Assembly (NCBI GenBank): GCA_002305635.1
Contig: DBPR01000027.1
Coordinates: 1-14,044, forward strand
Direction: 5' to 3'
Length of the DNA: 14,044 nt
Source of the DNA: Anaerolineaceae bacterium UBA1415
Lineage (GTDB): Bacteria > Chloroflexota > Anaerolineae > Anaerolineales > Anaerolineaceae
The notes beneath the pieces are model-generated. The model was not told the origin of the DNA and did no database searches. It saw only the letters and a program-made list of their open reading frames with translations. Shown here one piece after another: positions 9,184 to 14,044 of the stretch. The position numbers and the translations under genes are program-made. Each line of letters starts with the position of its first letter. The stretch's first letter is position 1.

Positions 9184-11324
9184 GCCCGCACTCCGTTTCT
9201 TTGCGGTGTTCTGACTTCCTTCTGCTTTTCAGGTCGGACAAGGAAATAGATCGTGCCCAATACCACCAGGATCGCCAGGATGGTCATAAAGCTGAACTGC
9301 TGTGTAAGCGCCCAGTTGCCGATCTGGTAGAAAACAAAGGAGACCGCGTAGGCAAAGACACTTTGGTAGATCAGCGCGAACCAGGTCCAGCCGGCATTGT
9401 TCATTTCCCGCTTTATGGCACCGATAGCCGCAAAACAAGGGATGCAGAGCAGGTTGAAGATCAGGAAGGAGAAGCCTCCCAGAACGCCGAAATGTTGGGC
9501 GACGTTTGCCCAGATCTCCGTGCCGGTTTCAGAGACTTCAGCATAACCAAAGAGGATGCCGAAGGTGTTGACAACGTTTTCTTTGGCGACCAAACCGGTG
9601 ATCGTGGCGACGGCTGCCTGCCAGCTGTCCCAGCCAAGCGGACGGAACATCCAGGAGATCAGGCTGCCAAGGCGAGCCATAAAGCTGTTTCCAAGCACTT
9701 CCACGGTCGCAAGGCTGCCGTTTTCAACCCCGAAGCGAAGCAGAGCCCAAATGACGATGCTGGATAGCAGGATGATCGTACCGGCTTTCTTGATAAAGCT
9801 CCAGCCGCGCTCCCAGGTTGAACGGAGAATCGTTTTTAGCCCTGGCAAACGATAGGGCGGCAATTCCATCACGAAAGGTGATGGGTCGCCTTTGAAACGC
9901 GGGGTTTTCCTGAGGATCAGACCTGAAAGGATCACCGCCGCGATTCCCAGGAAGTAAGCCGCGGGAGCAACCCAAAGGGCGTCGCCCGCAATTGCTCCGG
10001 CAAAGAGGGCGATGACCGGCAGTTTGGCGCCGCAGGGGATGAAGCTGGTGAGAATGACCGTCATGCGGCGATCGCTTTCTTCTTCGATGGTGCGGGACGC
10101 CATGATGCCAGGAACACTGCAACCGCTTCCGACCAGCAGCGGAATAAAGCTTTTGCCTGAAAGTCCCCATTTGCGGAAAGCGCGGTCCATGATGAAGGCG
10201 ATGCGCGCCATATAGCCGCTGGCTTCCAAAAATGCCAGCATGAAGAAGAGAACCAACATTTGCGGCACGAAACCGAGCACCGCGCCAACACCGGCGACGA
10301 TGCCATCCAGGATCAGGCTTTGCAGCCACTCTGCCACGGACATTCTCTCCAGCAGAGAAGAAACAAAGCCAGGCACGATCTCGCCAAAGAGGACTTCGTT
10401 GGTCCAGTCGGTCAGATAGGTGCCGAGCGTGGTGATCGAGATGCCATAAACGATGACCATCACCAGAACGAAGATCGGCAAAGCCAGCCAGCGATTGGTG
10501 ACGATCTGATCAACGCGGTCAGAGAAGCTGAGTTCGCCTTTGCGGCTGCCGTGGATCGTTCCGTTGACGAGCTGATCGATCTTATCGTAGCGCAAACCGG
10601 CGATTGAGCTTTCAAGGTCGTCGCCTTCATGGCTGGACTCGTAATCTTCCTGCAAGCGCTGGAGTTCGAGCTGCTGAACCTGATCAAGGTTCTGTTTGAA
10701 GCCGGGTTCCAGGGAACGGAAGCTCCAGTAGCGAAGTTGACTTTCGGGGAATGACGGTTTGATGATCCCGAACGCCTGAGCGATGACGGCTTCGATATCG
10801 GCGCCGTAGTCCGTTTTTGCCGGGTGATTTTGGGTGATCTCGGGTGAGAGAAGGTGTCCAATGAGCTTATCGATGTTTTCCCCTTTGAGCGCGGAAATGG
10901 CAACAACGGGATAACCGATCCGTTTGGAGAGCTTGTCCGCGTCGATGCTGATGCCTTCCTGGCGCAATTCGTCAGCCATGTTGATAACCAGGATCAAGGG
11001 GATGCCAAGATCGAATAATTGCGTGGTCATATAAAGGTTGCGCTCCAGGTTGGTGCCATCGACGATGTTGATGATGGCATCGGGTGGATTTTCGGTCAGT
11101 TCTTTCGAAGCGATGATCTCTTCAAGCGAGTTGGCAGCCAGGGAATAAAGACCGGGTAAGTCGAGGATCTCAACTTCGGGATGCCCGATCAGATGACCGG
11201 ATTTCTTTTCGACGGTGACGCCGGGCCAGTTGCCAATGAACTGATTGGAACCGGTTAAAGCGTTGAAAAGCGTGGTTTTCCCGGAATTGGGGTTGCCAAC
11301 CAATGCAAAACGTCGTTTACTCAT
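9180..11324 (-). CDS. feoB: Ferrous iron transporter FeoB
   Basis: This 714-residue inner-membrane protein imports Fe(II). From the ATG at 11324, the cytosolic G domain shows G1 GNPNSGKT (10-17), a G2 GVT (35-37), G3 DLPG (55-58), G4 NMAD (115-118) and G5 SALKG (144-148), followed by a helical regulatory region (to about 270). The membrane part carries the family's Cys motifs: SGCSVPG (400-406), PCGAK (430-434) and CIPC (627-630), plus KENVVNTFG (about 581-589). Length is normal. A GTG six bases upstream is in frame, but it overlaps the AGGAGG Shine-Dalgarno (11330-11335), so the ATG is preferred. The start overlaps the end of the preceding feoA by 8 bases, and the stop overlaps the next gene. 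Expression is probably iron-repressed through the two palindromes at 11787-11827. Confidence 0.97.
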   Translation of the reverse strand: MSKRRFALVGNPNSGKTTLFNALTGSNQFIGNWPGVTVEKKSGHLIGHPEVEILDLPGLYSLAANSLEEIIASKELTENPPDAIINIVDGTNLERNLYMTTQLFDLGIPLILVINMADELRQEGISIDADKLSKRIGYPVVAISALKGENIDKLIGHLLSPEITQNHPAKTDYGADIEAVIAQAFGIIKPSFPESQLRYWSFRSLEPGFKQNLDQVQQLELQRLQEDYESSHEGDDLESSIAGLRYDKIDQLVNGTIHGSRKGELSFSDRVDQIVTNRWLALPIFVLVMVIVYGISITTLGTYLTDWTNEVLFGEIVPGFVSSLLERMSVAEWLQSLILDGIVAGVGAVLGFVPQMLVLFFMLAFLEASGYMARIAFIMDRAFRKWGLSGKSFIPLLVGSGCSVPGIMASRTIEEESDRRMTVILTSFIPCGAKLPVIALFAGAIAGDALWVAPAAYFLGIAAVILSGLILRKTPRFKGDPSPFVMELPPYRLPGLKTILRSTWERGWSFIKKAGTIILLSSIVIWALLRFGVENGSLATVEVLGNSFMARLGSLISWMFRPLGWDSWQAAVATITGLVAKENVVNTFGILFGYAEVSETGTEIWANVAQHFGVLGGFSFLIFNLLCIPCFAAIGAIKREMNNAGWTWFALIYQSVFAYAVSFVFYQIGNWALTQQFSFMTILAILVVLGTIYFLVRPEKQKEVRTPQRNGVRA

Positions 11325-11553
11325 GGTCACCTCCTGCTACTTCAATAAACCGGGCTTCGGAACGCCGGATGACAAGGTTGGACTGGTTTAGTTTCACTTC
11401 AATTGGGTCTCCCAGGGGGGCAACTTTGACTACCTGCAGTGAGCTGCCGGGGATGACGCCCAATGCAAGGATGCGACGGCGAAGACTTCCTTCGCCATGG
11501 ATTTTTACGATTTCCACGGTAGAGCCGGTGGAAACCTGGTCAAGACTCTTCAT
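11317..11553 (-). CDS. feoA: FeoA domain protein (second copy)
   Basis: This 78-residue SH3-like FeoA protein is a cytosolic partner thought to act on FeoB. The typical core is seen: LRRRILALGVIPGSSLQVVK (about 24-43), then a strand with PIEVKLNQSNLVIRRSEARFIEV, matching the FeoA 'G...G..V......P..V...G..L.LR..EA..I.V' pattern. An in-frame upstream ATG at 11601 would add 16 residues that are not FeoA-like; I prefer the ATG at 11553 because GGAGG (11564-11560) lies 6 bases before it. It overlaps the end of the first feoA by 14 bases and the start of feoB by 8 bases. It is distinct in sequence from the first copy, so it is not a recent duplicate. Confidence 0.93.
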   Translation of the reverse strand: MKSLDQVSTGSTVEIVKIHGEGSLRRRILALGVIPGSSLQVVKVAPLGDPIEVKLNQSNLVIRRSEARFIEVAGGDHE

Positions 11554-11767
11554 TACAATCCTCCACAAAAATAGAATTTGCCTGATCGCGATCGAGGGCA
11601 TAGCGACAACCGCGCAGGCAGACGATCAGATTACCCTGGTTGGACTGGATAACAGTGAGCTCTTCTCCAGGGACAAATCCAAGAGCTTCGTTTCGCCTGC
11701 GTTGGCGACCGCGCGAACCGCGAACGCGACAACGACAGTTTTTCCTGATATGGGTAAGCGGTATCAT
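11540..11767 (-). CDS. feoA: FeoA domain protein (first copy)
   Basis: This 75-residue FeoA-like protein is the promoter-proximal gene of the operon. The core has RRRNEALGFVPGEELTVIQ (about 22-40) and NLIVCLRGCRYALDRDQANSIFVE (about 45-68), where the 'G.RYALDR..A..I.V' end is the FeoA signature. The N-terminus is very basic and holds CRCR, and there are further cysteines at the 'VCLRGCRY' strand and near the C-terminus, unusual for FeoA. Two ATGs lie close together: the one at 11773 sits only one base after GGAG, while the ATG at 11767 is 7 bases from it, so the latter is chosen. A leader of roughly 35 bases precedes it and contains the first DtxR-like palindrome. Confidence 0.9.
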   Translation of the reverse strand: MIPLTHIRKNCRCRVRGSRGRQRRRNEALGFVPGEELTVIQSNQGNLIVCLRGCRYALDRDQANSIFVEDCNEES

Positions 11768-11786
11768 GATCATGCTCCAAAATTAG

Positions 11787-11804
11787 TGTTAGCCAAGACT
11801 AATA
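11787..11804. promoter_or_regulatory. DtxR/IdeR-type operator, site 1
   Basis: TGTTAGCCAAGACTAATA is an imperfect palindrome identical at 15 of 18 positions to site 2, and the surrounding bases (TTAG before, ending in CTAA) recall the classic DtxR box with its TTAG...CTAA ends. It covers the predicted feo transcription start (about 11802), a position suited to repression. Confidence 0.65.
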
Positions 11805-11808
11805 TGGA

Positions 11809-11837
11809 ATGTTAGTCCAGACTAACAGTTTCGTCAA
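11809..11837 (-). promoter_or_regulatory. feo operon promoter
   Basis: On the minus strand, TTGACG (11837-11832) and TAACAT (11814-11809) are separated by exactly 17 bases. The predicted start is near 11802, giving a ~35-base leader before the first feoA. The spacer and -10 box are covered by the perfect palindrome at 11810-11827. Confidence 0.68.
11810..11827. promoter_or_regulatory. DtxR/IdeR-type operator, site 2 (perfect inverted repeat)
   Basis: TGTTAGTC and GACTAACA flank a CA centre as a perfect 8-bp inverted repeat. It overlaps the feo -10 box and spacer. Its centre is 23 bp from that of site 1. The likely binder is the metal-dependent repressor encoded divergently at 11927. Confidence 0.75.
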
Positions 11838-11847
11838 GGGTCAGCAA

Positions 11848-11863
11848 TTATCATAGATGATAA
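11848..11863. repeat. Perfect palindrome of unknown role in the feo/regulator intergenic region
   Basis: TTATCAT and ATGATAA flank an AG centre as a perfect 7-bp inverted repeat. It is unlike the two DtxR-like sites, lies upstream of the feo -35 and about 50 bases upstream of the regulator's -10. It could bind a second regulator. It is not a standard Fur box, as the arms are in the reverse order. Confidence 0.4.
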
Positions 11864-11913
11864 GAAAACAGGTCGTGATCATGTGTGGGCGTCTTGACCG
11901 TGAGGGTTTACAG

Positions 11914-11919
11914 TATAAT
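11914..11919 (+). promoter_or_regulatory. -10 box of the regulator gene; implies a leaderless mRNA
   Basis: A perfect TATAAT ends 7 bases before the ATG at 11927, so transcription should begin at or next to the A of the start codon. No Shine-Dalgarno precedes that ATG. A TTGACC lies at 11894-11899, but the spacer is only 14 bases, so the -35 assignment is uncertain. Confidence 0.55.
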
Positions 11920-11926
11920 GAAAGCC

Positions 11927-12331
11927 ATGAGCGGTAAGGAACAATTGTCGGAATCCATTGAGATGTATCTGGAAACAATTCTTATCCTCTCGAAAGATGG
12001 TAAGGACGTGCGCCAGGCAGATATTGCCCGGGCTTTGGATTTTTCGAGACCGACCGTTCACATTGCCATTAGAAAAATGATCGCAGATGGATTGATCGCG
12101 GTGCGGGATGACGGTTTGATCGTTCTTTTACCAGATGCCAGGAAATTGGCGGAAAATATTTATGAACGCCATAAGACTTTTACCCGCTTTTTGATCCATC
12201 TGGGAGTTGACCCCGACACCGCTGAAATGGATGCCTGCCGGATCGAGCATTATGTCAGCGAGCAAACTTTCCAAAAGATCAAGGAATTTTGCGAATCGGG
12301 CCGGTGTAAAGGTTTGGATCAGTCCTTGTAA
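11927..12331 (+). CDS. DtxR/MntR-family iron-dependent transcriptional repressor
   Basis: This 134-residue metal-sensing repressor is probably Fe(II)-responsive. A winged helix-turn-helix occupies about 7-70, with the recognition helix in SRPTVHIAIRKM (40-51), matching DtxR's SGPTVSQTVARM. The dimerisation/metal domain follows (about 71-122). Residues corresponding to the DtxR primary site are all present: Met13 in IEMYL, and Cys104, Glu107 and His108 in ACRIEH; His82 matches the ancillary-site His. It ends without the C-terminal SH3-like domain of DtxR/IdeR, so it has MntR-like length. In-frame starts exist at GTG 11885 and ATG 11918, but both lie at or upstream of the TATAAT end, so ATG 11927 is chosen. 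It diverges from the feo operon and very likely represses it through the two palindromes at 11787-11827. Confidence 0.9.
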   Translation: MSGKEQLSESIEMYLETILILSKDGKDVRQADIARALDFSRPTVHIAIRKMIADGLIAVRDDGLIVLLPDARKLAENIYERHKTFTRFLIHLGVDPDTAEMDACRIEHYVSEQTFQKIKEFCESGRCKGLDQSL

Positions 12332-12357
12332 CAGGCTTGGTTCCAGCCTGATTTTTA
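12332..12357 (+). terminator. Intrinsic terminator of the regulator gene
   Basis: CAGGCT (12332-12337) and AGCCTG (12345-12350) form a 6-bp stem with a 7-base loop, followed by ATTTTTA. It starts one base after the regulator's stop codon and ends where the convergent gene stops. Confidence 0.75.
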
Positions 12358-13242
12358 TATCACCCAGGGGTTGGTTTTGAGGAGTTGCTGTAGTTCCTGT
12401 TCTTTGCGCGCGATTTCGGCCTGTGTTTTTTGCTCCTTTTTTTGTAAATTGAAGACAAGTTCCTCAATTGCCTCTTCGTTTTCGAGCAGATCAAATTTAT
12501 CAAGCGGGAACTCGCTCATCATCCCGTTGAACTCCTCGTCCAGTTTTTCATTCAATTCCAATAATTGATCGATCCGCTGTTGAAGCTGACGCGGATCCCA
12601 AAGGTAGGGCAGGGGATCAGGCGGCGGGAAATCGTTGAGGATCAGTTTGATCGTGTCCACCTCGCCGTTCTCAAAGGCGTTTTGGGCTTTTTTGAAAGCC
12701 AGGAGTTGCTCCGTGCTTTGGTCAGGATTGAGATCGGGATGGAGCGAACGGATGACAGCCGTATAGGGCTCCATGATCTCGTCATAGATGTTTCTGCCTG
12801 TATTGCCTTCGAGCAGCTCTTCGTCCAGACTTTTTGTTAGTTCCTCACGCTTTTGGATGAAGGCTTTCTGTTCTTTTAGTTCCTGATCGATCTGCTTTTC
12901 GATCTGGTTAAGGAAAATGGGTTCGCCATGCTCGATCTGCTGTCGGACCAGCTCAAGTTTCCTGTCCACCTCATCGAGGCGCAGCTGTGATTGTTGGCAT
13001 TTGTTCTCGTAGCGACCGACCTGGTCGATGTAATCCCTGGCCATATTATTCAGGCTGTGGAAGTGAAACGCGTCCCGCAAGGCGAGCAATTGGGCGCATT
13101 CCTGCGTGCCTTCCTGTGCCAGCCTGATCATGAAGTCCCATAGCTCCAGTGGTGTCGGATCAACGGAGTGGGTGAAAAGTTCGTTTTCAAATAAGTCTGC
13201 AAAAAACGCATCCTCATCCCTTGGTTTTTTGTGTTTTTTCAT
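12355..13242 (-). CDS. Coiled-coil protein with an internal J-domain-like (HPD) segment
   Basis: This 295-residue soluble protein is predicted to be almost wholly helical. Residues about 75-145 and 215-290 have strong coiled-coil character. Between them, residues about 150-205 resemble helices II-III of a DnaJ J-domain: a helix (YDEIMEPYTAVIRSL), the HPD motif at 168-170 in LHPDLNPD, and a second helix with KKAQNAFENGEVDTIKLI. HPD is the DnaK-stimulating tripeptide of J-proteins, so it may be a DnaK co-chaperone with an unusual central placement. There is no Gly/Phe or zinc-finger region. The ATG at 13242 follows GGAGGGA. No membrane segments or signal peptide. The J-domain call is by motif and flanking pattern; helix I is not clear, and the HPD could be coincidental. 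Confidence 0.82.
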   Translation of the reverse strand: MKKHKKPRDEDAFFADLFENELFTHSVDPTPLELWDFMIRLAQEGTQECAQLLALRDAFHFHSLNNMARDYIDQVGRYENKCQQSQLRLDEVDRKLELVRQQIEHGEPIFLNQIEKQIDQELKEQKAFIQKREELTKSLDEELLEGNTGRNIYDEIMEPYTAVIRSLHPDLNPDQSTEQLLAFKKAQNAFENGEVDTIKLILNDFPPPDPLPYLWDPRQLQQRIDQLLELNEKLDEEFNGMMSEFPLDKFDLLENEEAIEELVFNLQKKEQKTQAEIARKEQELQQLLKTNPWVI

Positions 13243-13260
13243 TCTCCCTCCAGGAAGGTA

Positions 13261-13269
13261 ATTCTAACA
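13261..13269 (-). promoter_or_regulatory. Candidate extended -10 promoter for the J-domain-like gene
   Basis: On the minus strand the bases read TG-T-TAGAAT (13269-13261), an extended -10 form. No convincing -35 is present. The start of transcription would be near 13254, only about 12 bases before the ATG at 13242, so the leader would just include GGAGGGA. Confidence 0.3.
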
Positions 13270-13546
13270 AATCGGGATAAGGTAAAACTTAAAAATCCGG
13301 ATATTTTAAGGTGAGCATTTCGTTCTTTGGGGTTCCTTTCAGTTGTTAAAACAGGATGGTGTTTACAAAGCAGATCTCTGGAATCAAGTAAATGGCAGGA
13401 AATTCACTGGTTTTGGACGAAATATAAGAGAATTGTGATCGGAAATGGGAAGATCATGATCCAAAAACACATAAAACCAACGATGATCGATGTAAAAAGG
13501 TGGGTTGAGGAGCGAAATTCAGATTTTTGGTAACGAGTTTTGAAAT
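13270..13546. other. Non-coding stretch with no feature seen
   Basis: About 280 bases between the J-domain-like gene and the first rRNA promoter. The only sizeable open frame (13327-13533, starting at TTG) has no Shine-Dalgarno and no family resemblance. I see no RNA gene, repeat or terminator here; part may serve as upstream activating sequence for the rRNA promoters. Confidence 0.5.
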
Positions 13547-13590
13547 TGGTCACATTTAACCCTTGACTTCTTTTGGGATATGCCTATAAT
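13547..13590 (+). promoter_or_regulatory. rRNA operon promoter P1 with upstream element
   Basis: TTGACT (13563-13568) and a perfect TATAAT (13585-13590) with a 16-base spacer. The 21 bases at 13547-13567, reaching into the -35 box, are repeated almost exactly before P2. Predicted start is near 13597, about 420 bases before 16S; the first bases of that transcript can form a small hairpin (GTGCC 13599-13603 with GGCAC 13612-13616). Confidence 0.8.
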
Positions 13591-13672
13591 AGTCGTTCGT
13601 GCCCATAAAAAGGCACACAGAACCTTCAAAAAGAAAATGACACCCGAGATTGATCGGAAAGAAATAAAAAAC

Positions 13673-13716
13673 TGGTCAATTTCACCCTTGACAATTGGTT
13701 TGGAATCACCTATACT
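13673..13716 (+). promoter_or_regulatory. rRNA operon promoter P2 with upstream element
   Basis: A consensus TTGACA (13688-13693), a 17-base spacer and TATACT (13711-13716). The block at 13673-13692 (TGGTCAATTTCACCCTTGAC) is near-identical to that before P1. The predicted start is near 13723. Confidence 0.85.
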
Positions 13717-13811
13717 AATAAGTCCAAGGTGCTACATCAAAAGATCGCGCCTGAGAGCGTGACGATTGATAACAAAATAGCCTGGGTCGCAGAGACTTAG
13801 AAAAGCCAGTT

Positions 13812-13833
13812 GCCGGCTAAGAAATGGGCCGGC
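13812..13833 (+). other. GC-rich hairpin between rRNA promoters P2 and P3
   Basis: GCCGGC at 13812-13817 and GCCGGC at 13828-13833 can form a 6-bp all-GC stem with a 10-base loop. It is followed by GCTTTCG, too few Ts for a standard terminator. In transcripts from P1 and P2 it could be a pause site, or part of an antitermination or processing structure. Confidence 0.45.
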
Positions 13834-13852
13834 GCTTTCGTCTGAAAAAGGC

Positions 13853-13881
13853 TTGACAAGGAAACTTGTCTGGATTAGAAT
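13853..13881 (+). promoter_or_regulatory. rRNA operon promoter P3
   Basis: TTGACA (13853-13858), a 17-base spacer and TAGAAT (13876-13881). The predicted start near 13888 gives a ~132-base leader. It lacks the upstream block shared by P1 and P2. Confidence 0.82.
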
Positions 13882-13882
13882 C

Positions 13883-13910
13883 TGCTCTCTTGAAGTCAGA
13901 ACCTTAACAA
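13883..13910 (+). promoter_or_regulatory. Possible boxA-like antitermination sequence
   Basis: TGCTCTCTTGAAG (13883-13895) and CTTAACAA (13903-13910) each partly resemble the NusB/S10-binding boxA (TGCTCTTTGAAAA or CTTTAACAA) found in rRNA leaders. Only the second would lie wholly within a transcript from P3. The match is approximate. Confidence 0.3.
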
Positions 13911-13957
13911 CTGAAAAGTGATAGGAAGAAATGCAAGACAAAAAATAAGGTAAGAAA

Positions 13958-13976
13958 ATTAACAAGCCTCGTTAAT
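13958..13976 (+). other. rRNA leader hairpin
   Basis: ATTAAC (13958-13963) and GTTAAT (13971-13976) form a perfect 6-bp stem with a 7-base loop, about 45 bases before 16S. The role is unknown; leader hairpins are usual in pre-rRNA processing regions. Confidence 0.4.
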
Positions 13977-13983
13977 GAAAATT

Positions 13984-14027
13984 TCCGTAAAAGATGAAAA
14001 CACCGAAAGGTGATAAATTTTAACGGA
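13984..14027 (+). other. Leader stem that pairs with the 5' end of 16S rRNA
   Basis: TCCGTAAAA (13984-13992) can pair with TTTTAACGGA (14018-14027) with one bulged A, enclosing CACC-GAAA-GGTG (14001-14012), a 4-bp stem capped by a GNRA tetraloop. The 3' arm includes the first bases of mature 16S. Confidence 0.5.
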
Positions 14028-14044
14028 GAGTTTGATCCTGGCTC
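14020..14044 (+). rRNA. rrs: 16S ribosomal RNA, 5' end only
   Basis: GAGAGTTTGATCCTGGCTC (14026-14044) is the universal bacterial 16S start, the region bound by the common 27F primer. Aligning it by eye to the E. coli gene puts nucleotide 1 at about 14020. The window ends within this gene, after about 25 bases. It is driven by three tandem promoters upstream. Too little is present to place the organism. Confidence 0.97.

Noticed and set aside
8939..9241. 100-residue minus-strand frame overlapping the end of feoB
   Set aside because: It is out of frame with both feoB and the Cys-rich gene, and has no family resemblance.
11325..11330. GTG start for feoB six bases upstream
   Set aside because: It overlaps the AGGAGG site itself; the ATG at 11324 has proper spacing.
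11554..11601. Longer second FeoA starting at 11601
   Set aside because: The additional 16 residues are not FeoA-like, and a GGAGG precedes the ATG at 11553.
11848..11863. Fur box
   Set aside because: The arm order is the reverse of the usual 7-1-7 Fur site, and the neighbouring regulator is DtxR-type.
11885..11926. Longer regulator starting at GTG 11885 or ATG 11918
   Set aside because: The TATAAT at 11914-11919 would lie within the coding region, and the extra residues do not match the DtxR/MntR N-terminus.
13327..13533. 68-codon plus-strand frame before the rRNA promoters
   Set aside because: TTG start, no Shine-Dalgarno, no recognisable protein pattern.
13580..13762. 60-codon plus-strand frame in the rRNA promoter region
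   Set aside because: It runs through promoters P1 and P2 and has no ribosome-binding site.

Overview
The window is bacterial chromosomal DNA. It has dense genes on both strands, good Shine-Dalgarno sites, sigma70-type promoters, and at its right edge the promoter/leader region and first bases of a 16S rRNA gene. Base composition looks close to balanced, except for an AT-rich patch around 5,410-6,180. A ferrous-iron (Feo) uptake operon, a cytoplasmic family-3 glycosidase and a lone ClpB fit an anaerobic, carbohydrate-fermenting bacterium. My impression is Chloroflexota (Anaerolineae-like), but this rests on general familiarity, and no more than about 25 bases of 16S are present to test it.

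Layout, left to right. (1) 106-3685, plus strand: a coiled-coil protein with a membrane segment at each end, then a GH3 beta-glycosidase 13 bases downstream, ended by a hairpin. (2) 3792-5410, plus strand: a two-gene ABC exporter (ATPase and ABC-2 permease, ATGA overlap). (3) 5411-6180: an AT-rich patch with an orphan ribosome-binding site plus a 13-codon ORF, and a small unknown membrane-anchored protein on the minus strand with its own promoter. (4) 6216-8801, minus strand: clpB, with promoter and intrinsic terminator. (5) 8954-12331: an iron module. A DtxR-type regulator on the plus strand diverges from a minus-strand operon of two FeoA proteins, FeoB and a small Cys-rich FeoB-associated membrane protein. 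All junctions overlap, and the operon ends at a strong terminator. (6) 12355-13242, minus strand: a coiled-coil protein with an internal J-domain-like segment carrying an HPD motif. (7) 13243-14044: a non-coding regulatory region with three tandem strong promoters reading into 16S rRNA.

The most informative part is the feo/regulator intergenic region. Two related 18-bp palindromes, one a perfect inverted repeat, cover the -10 region and the predicted transcription start of the feo promoter. They resemble the DtxR/IdeR box. The regulator keeps the DtxR primary metal ligands (Met, Cys, Glu, His) but has only the short, MntR-like length. Its mRNA appears to be leaderless. Together these read as an Fe(II)-responsive repressor controlling Fe(II) uptake.

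The second notable area is the rRNA leader. Two of the three promoters share a nearly identical block upstream of and into the -35 box, and the last part of the leader can pair with the very 5' end of 16S rRNA. I see no CRISPR array, insertion sequence, tRNA or clearly novel defence system.
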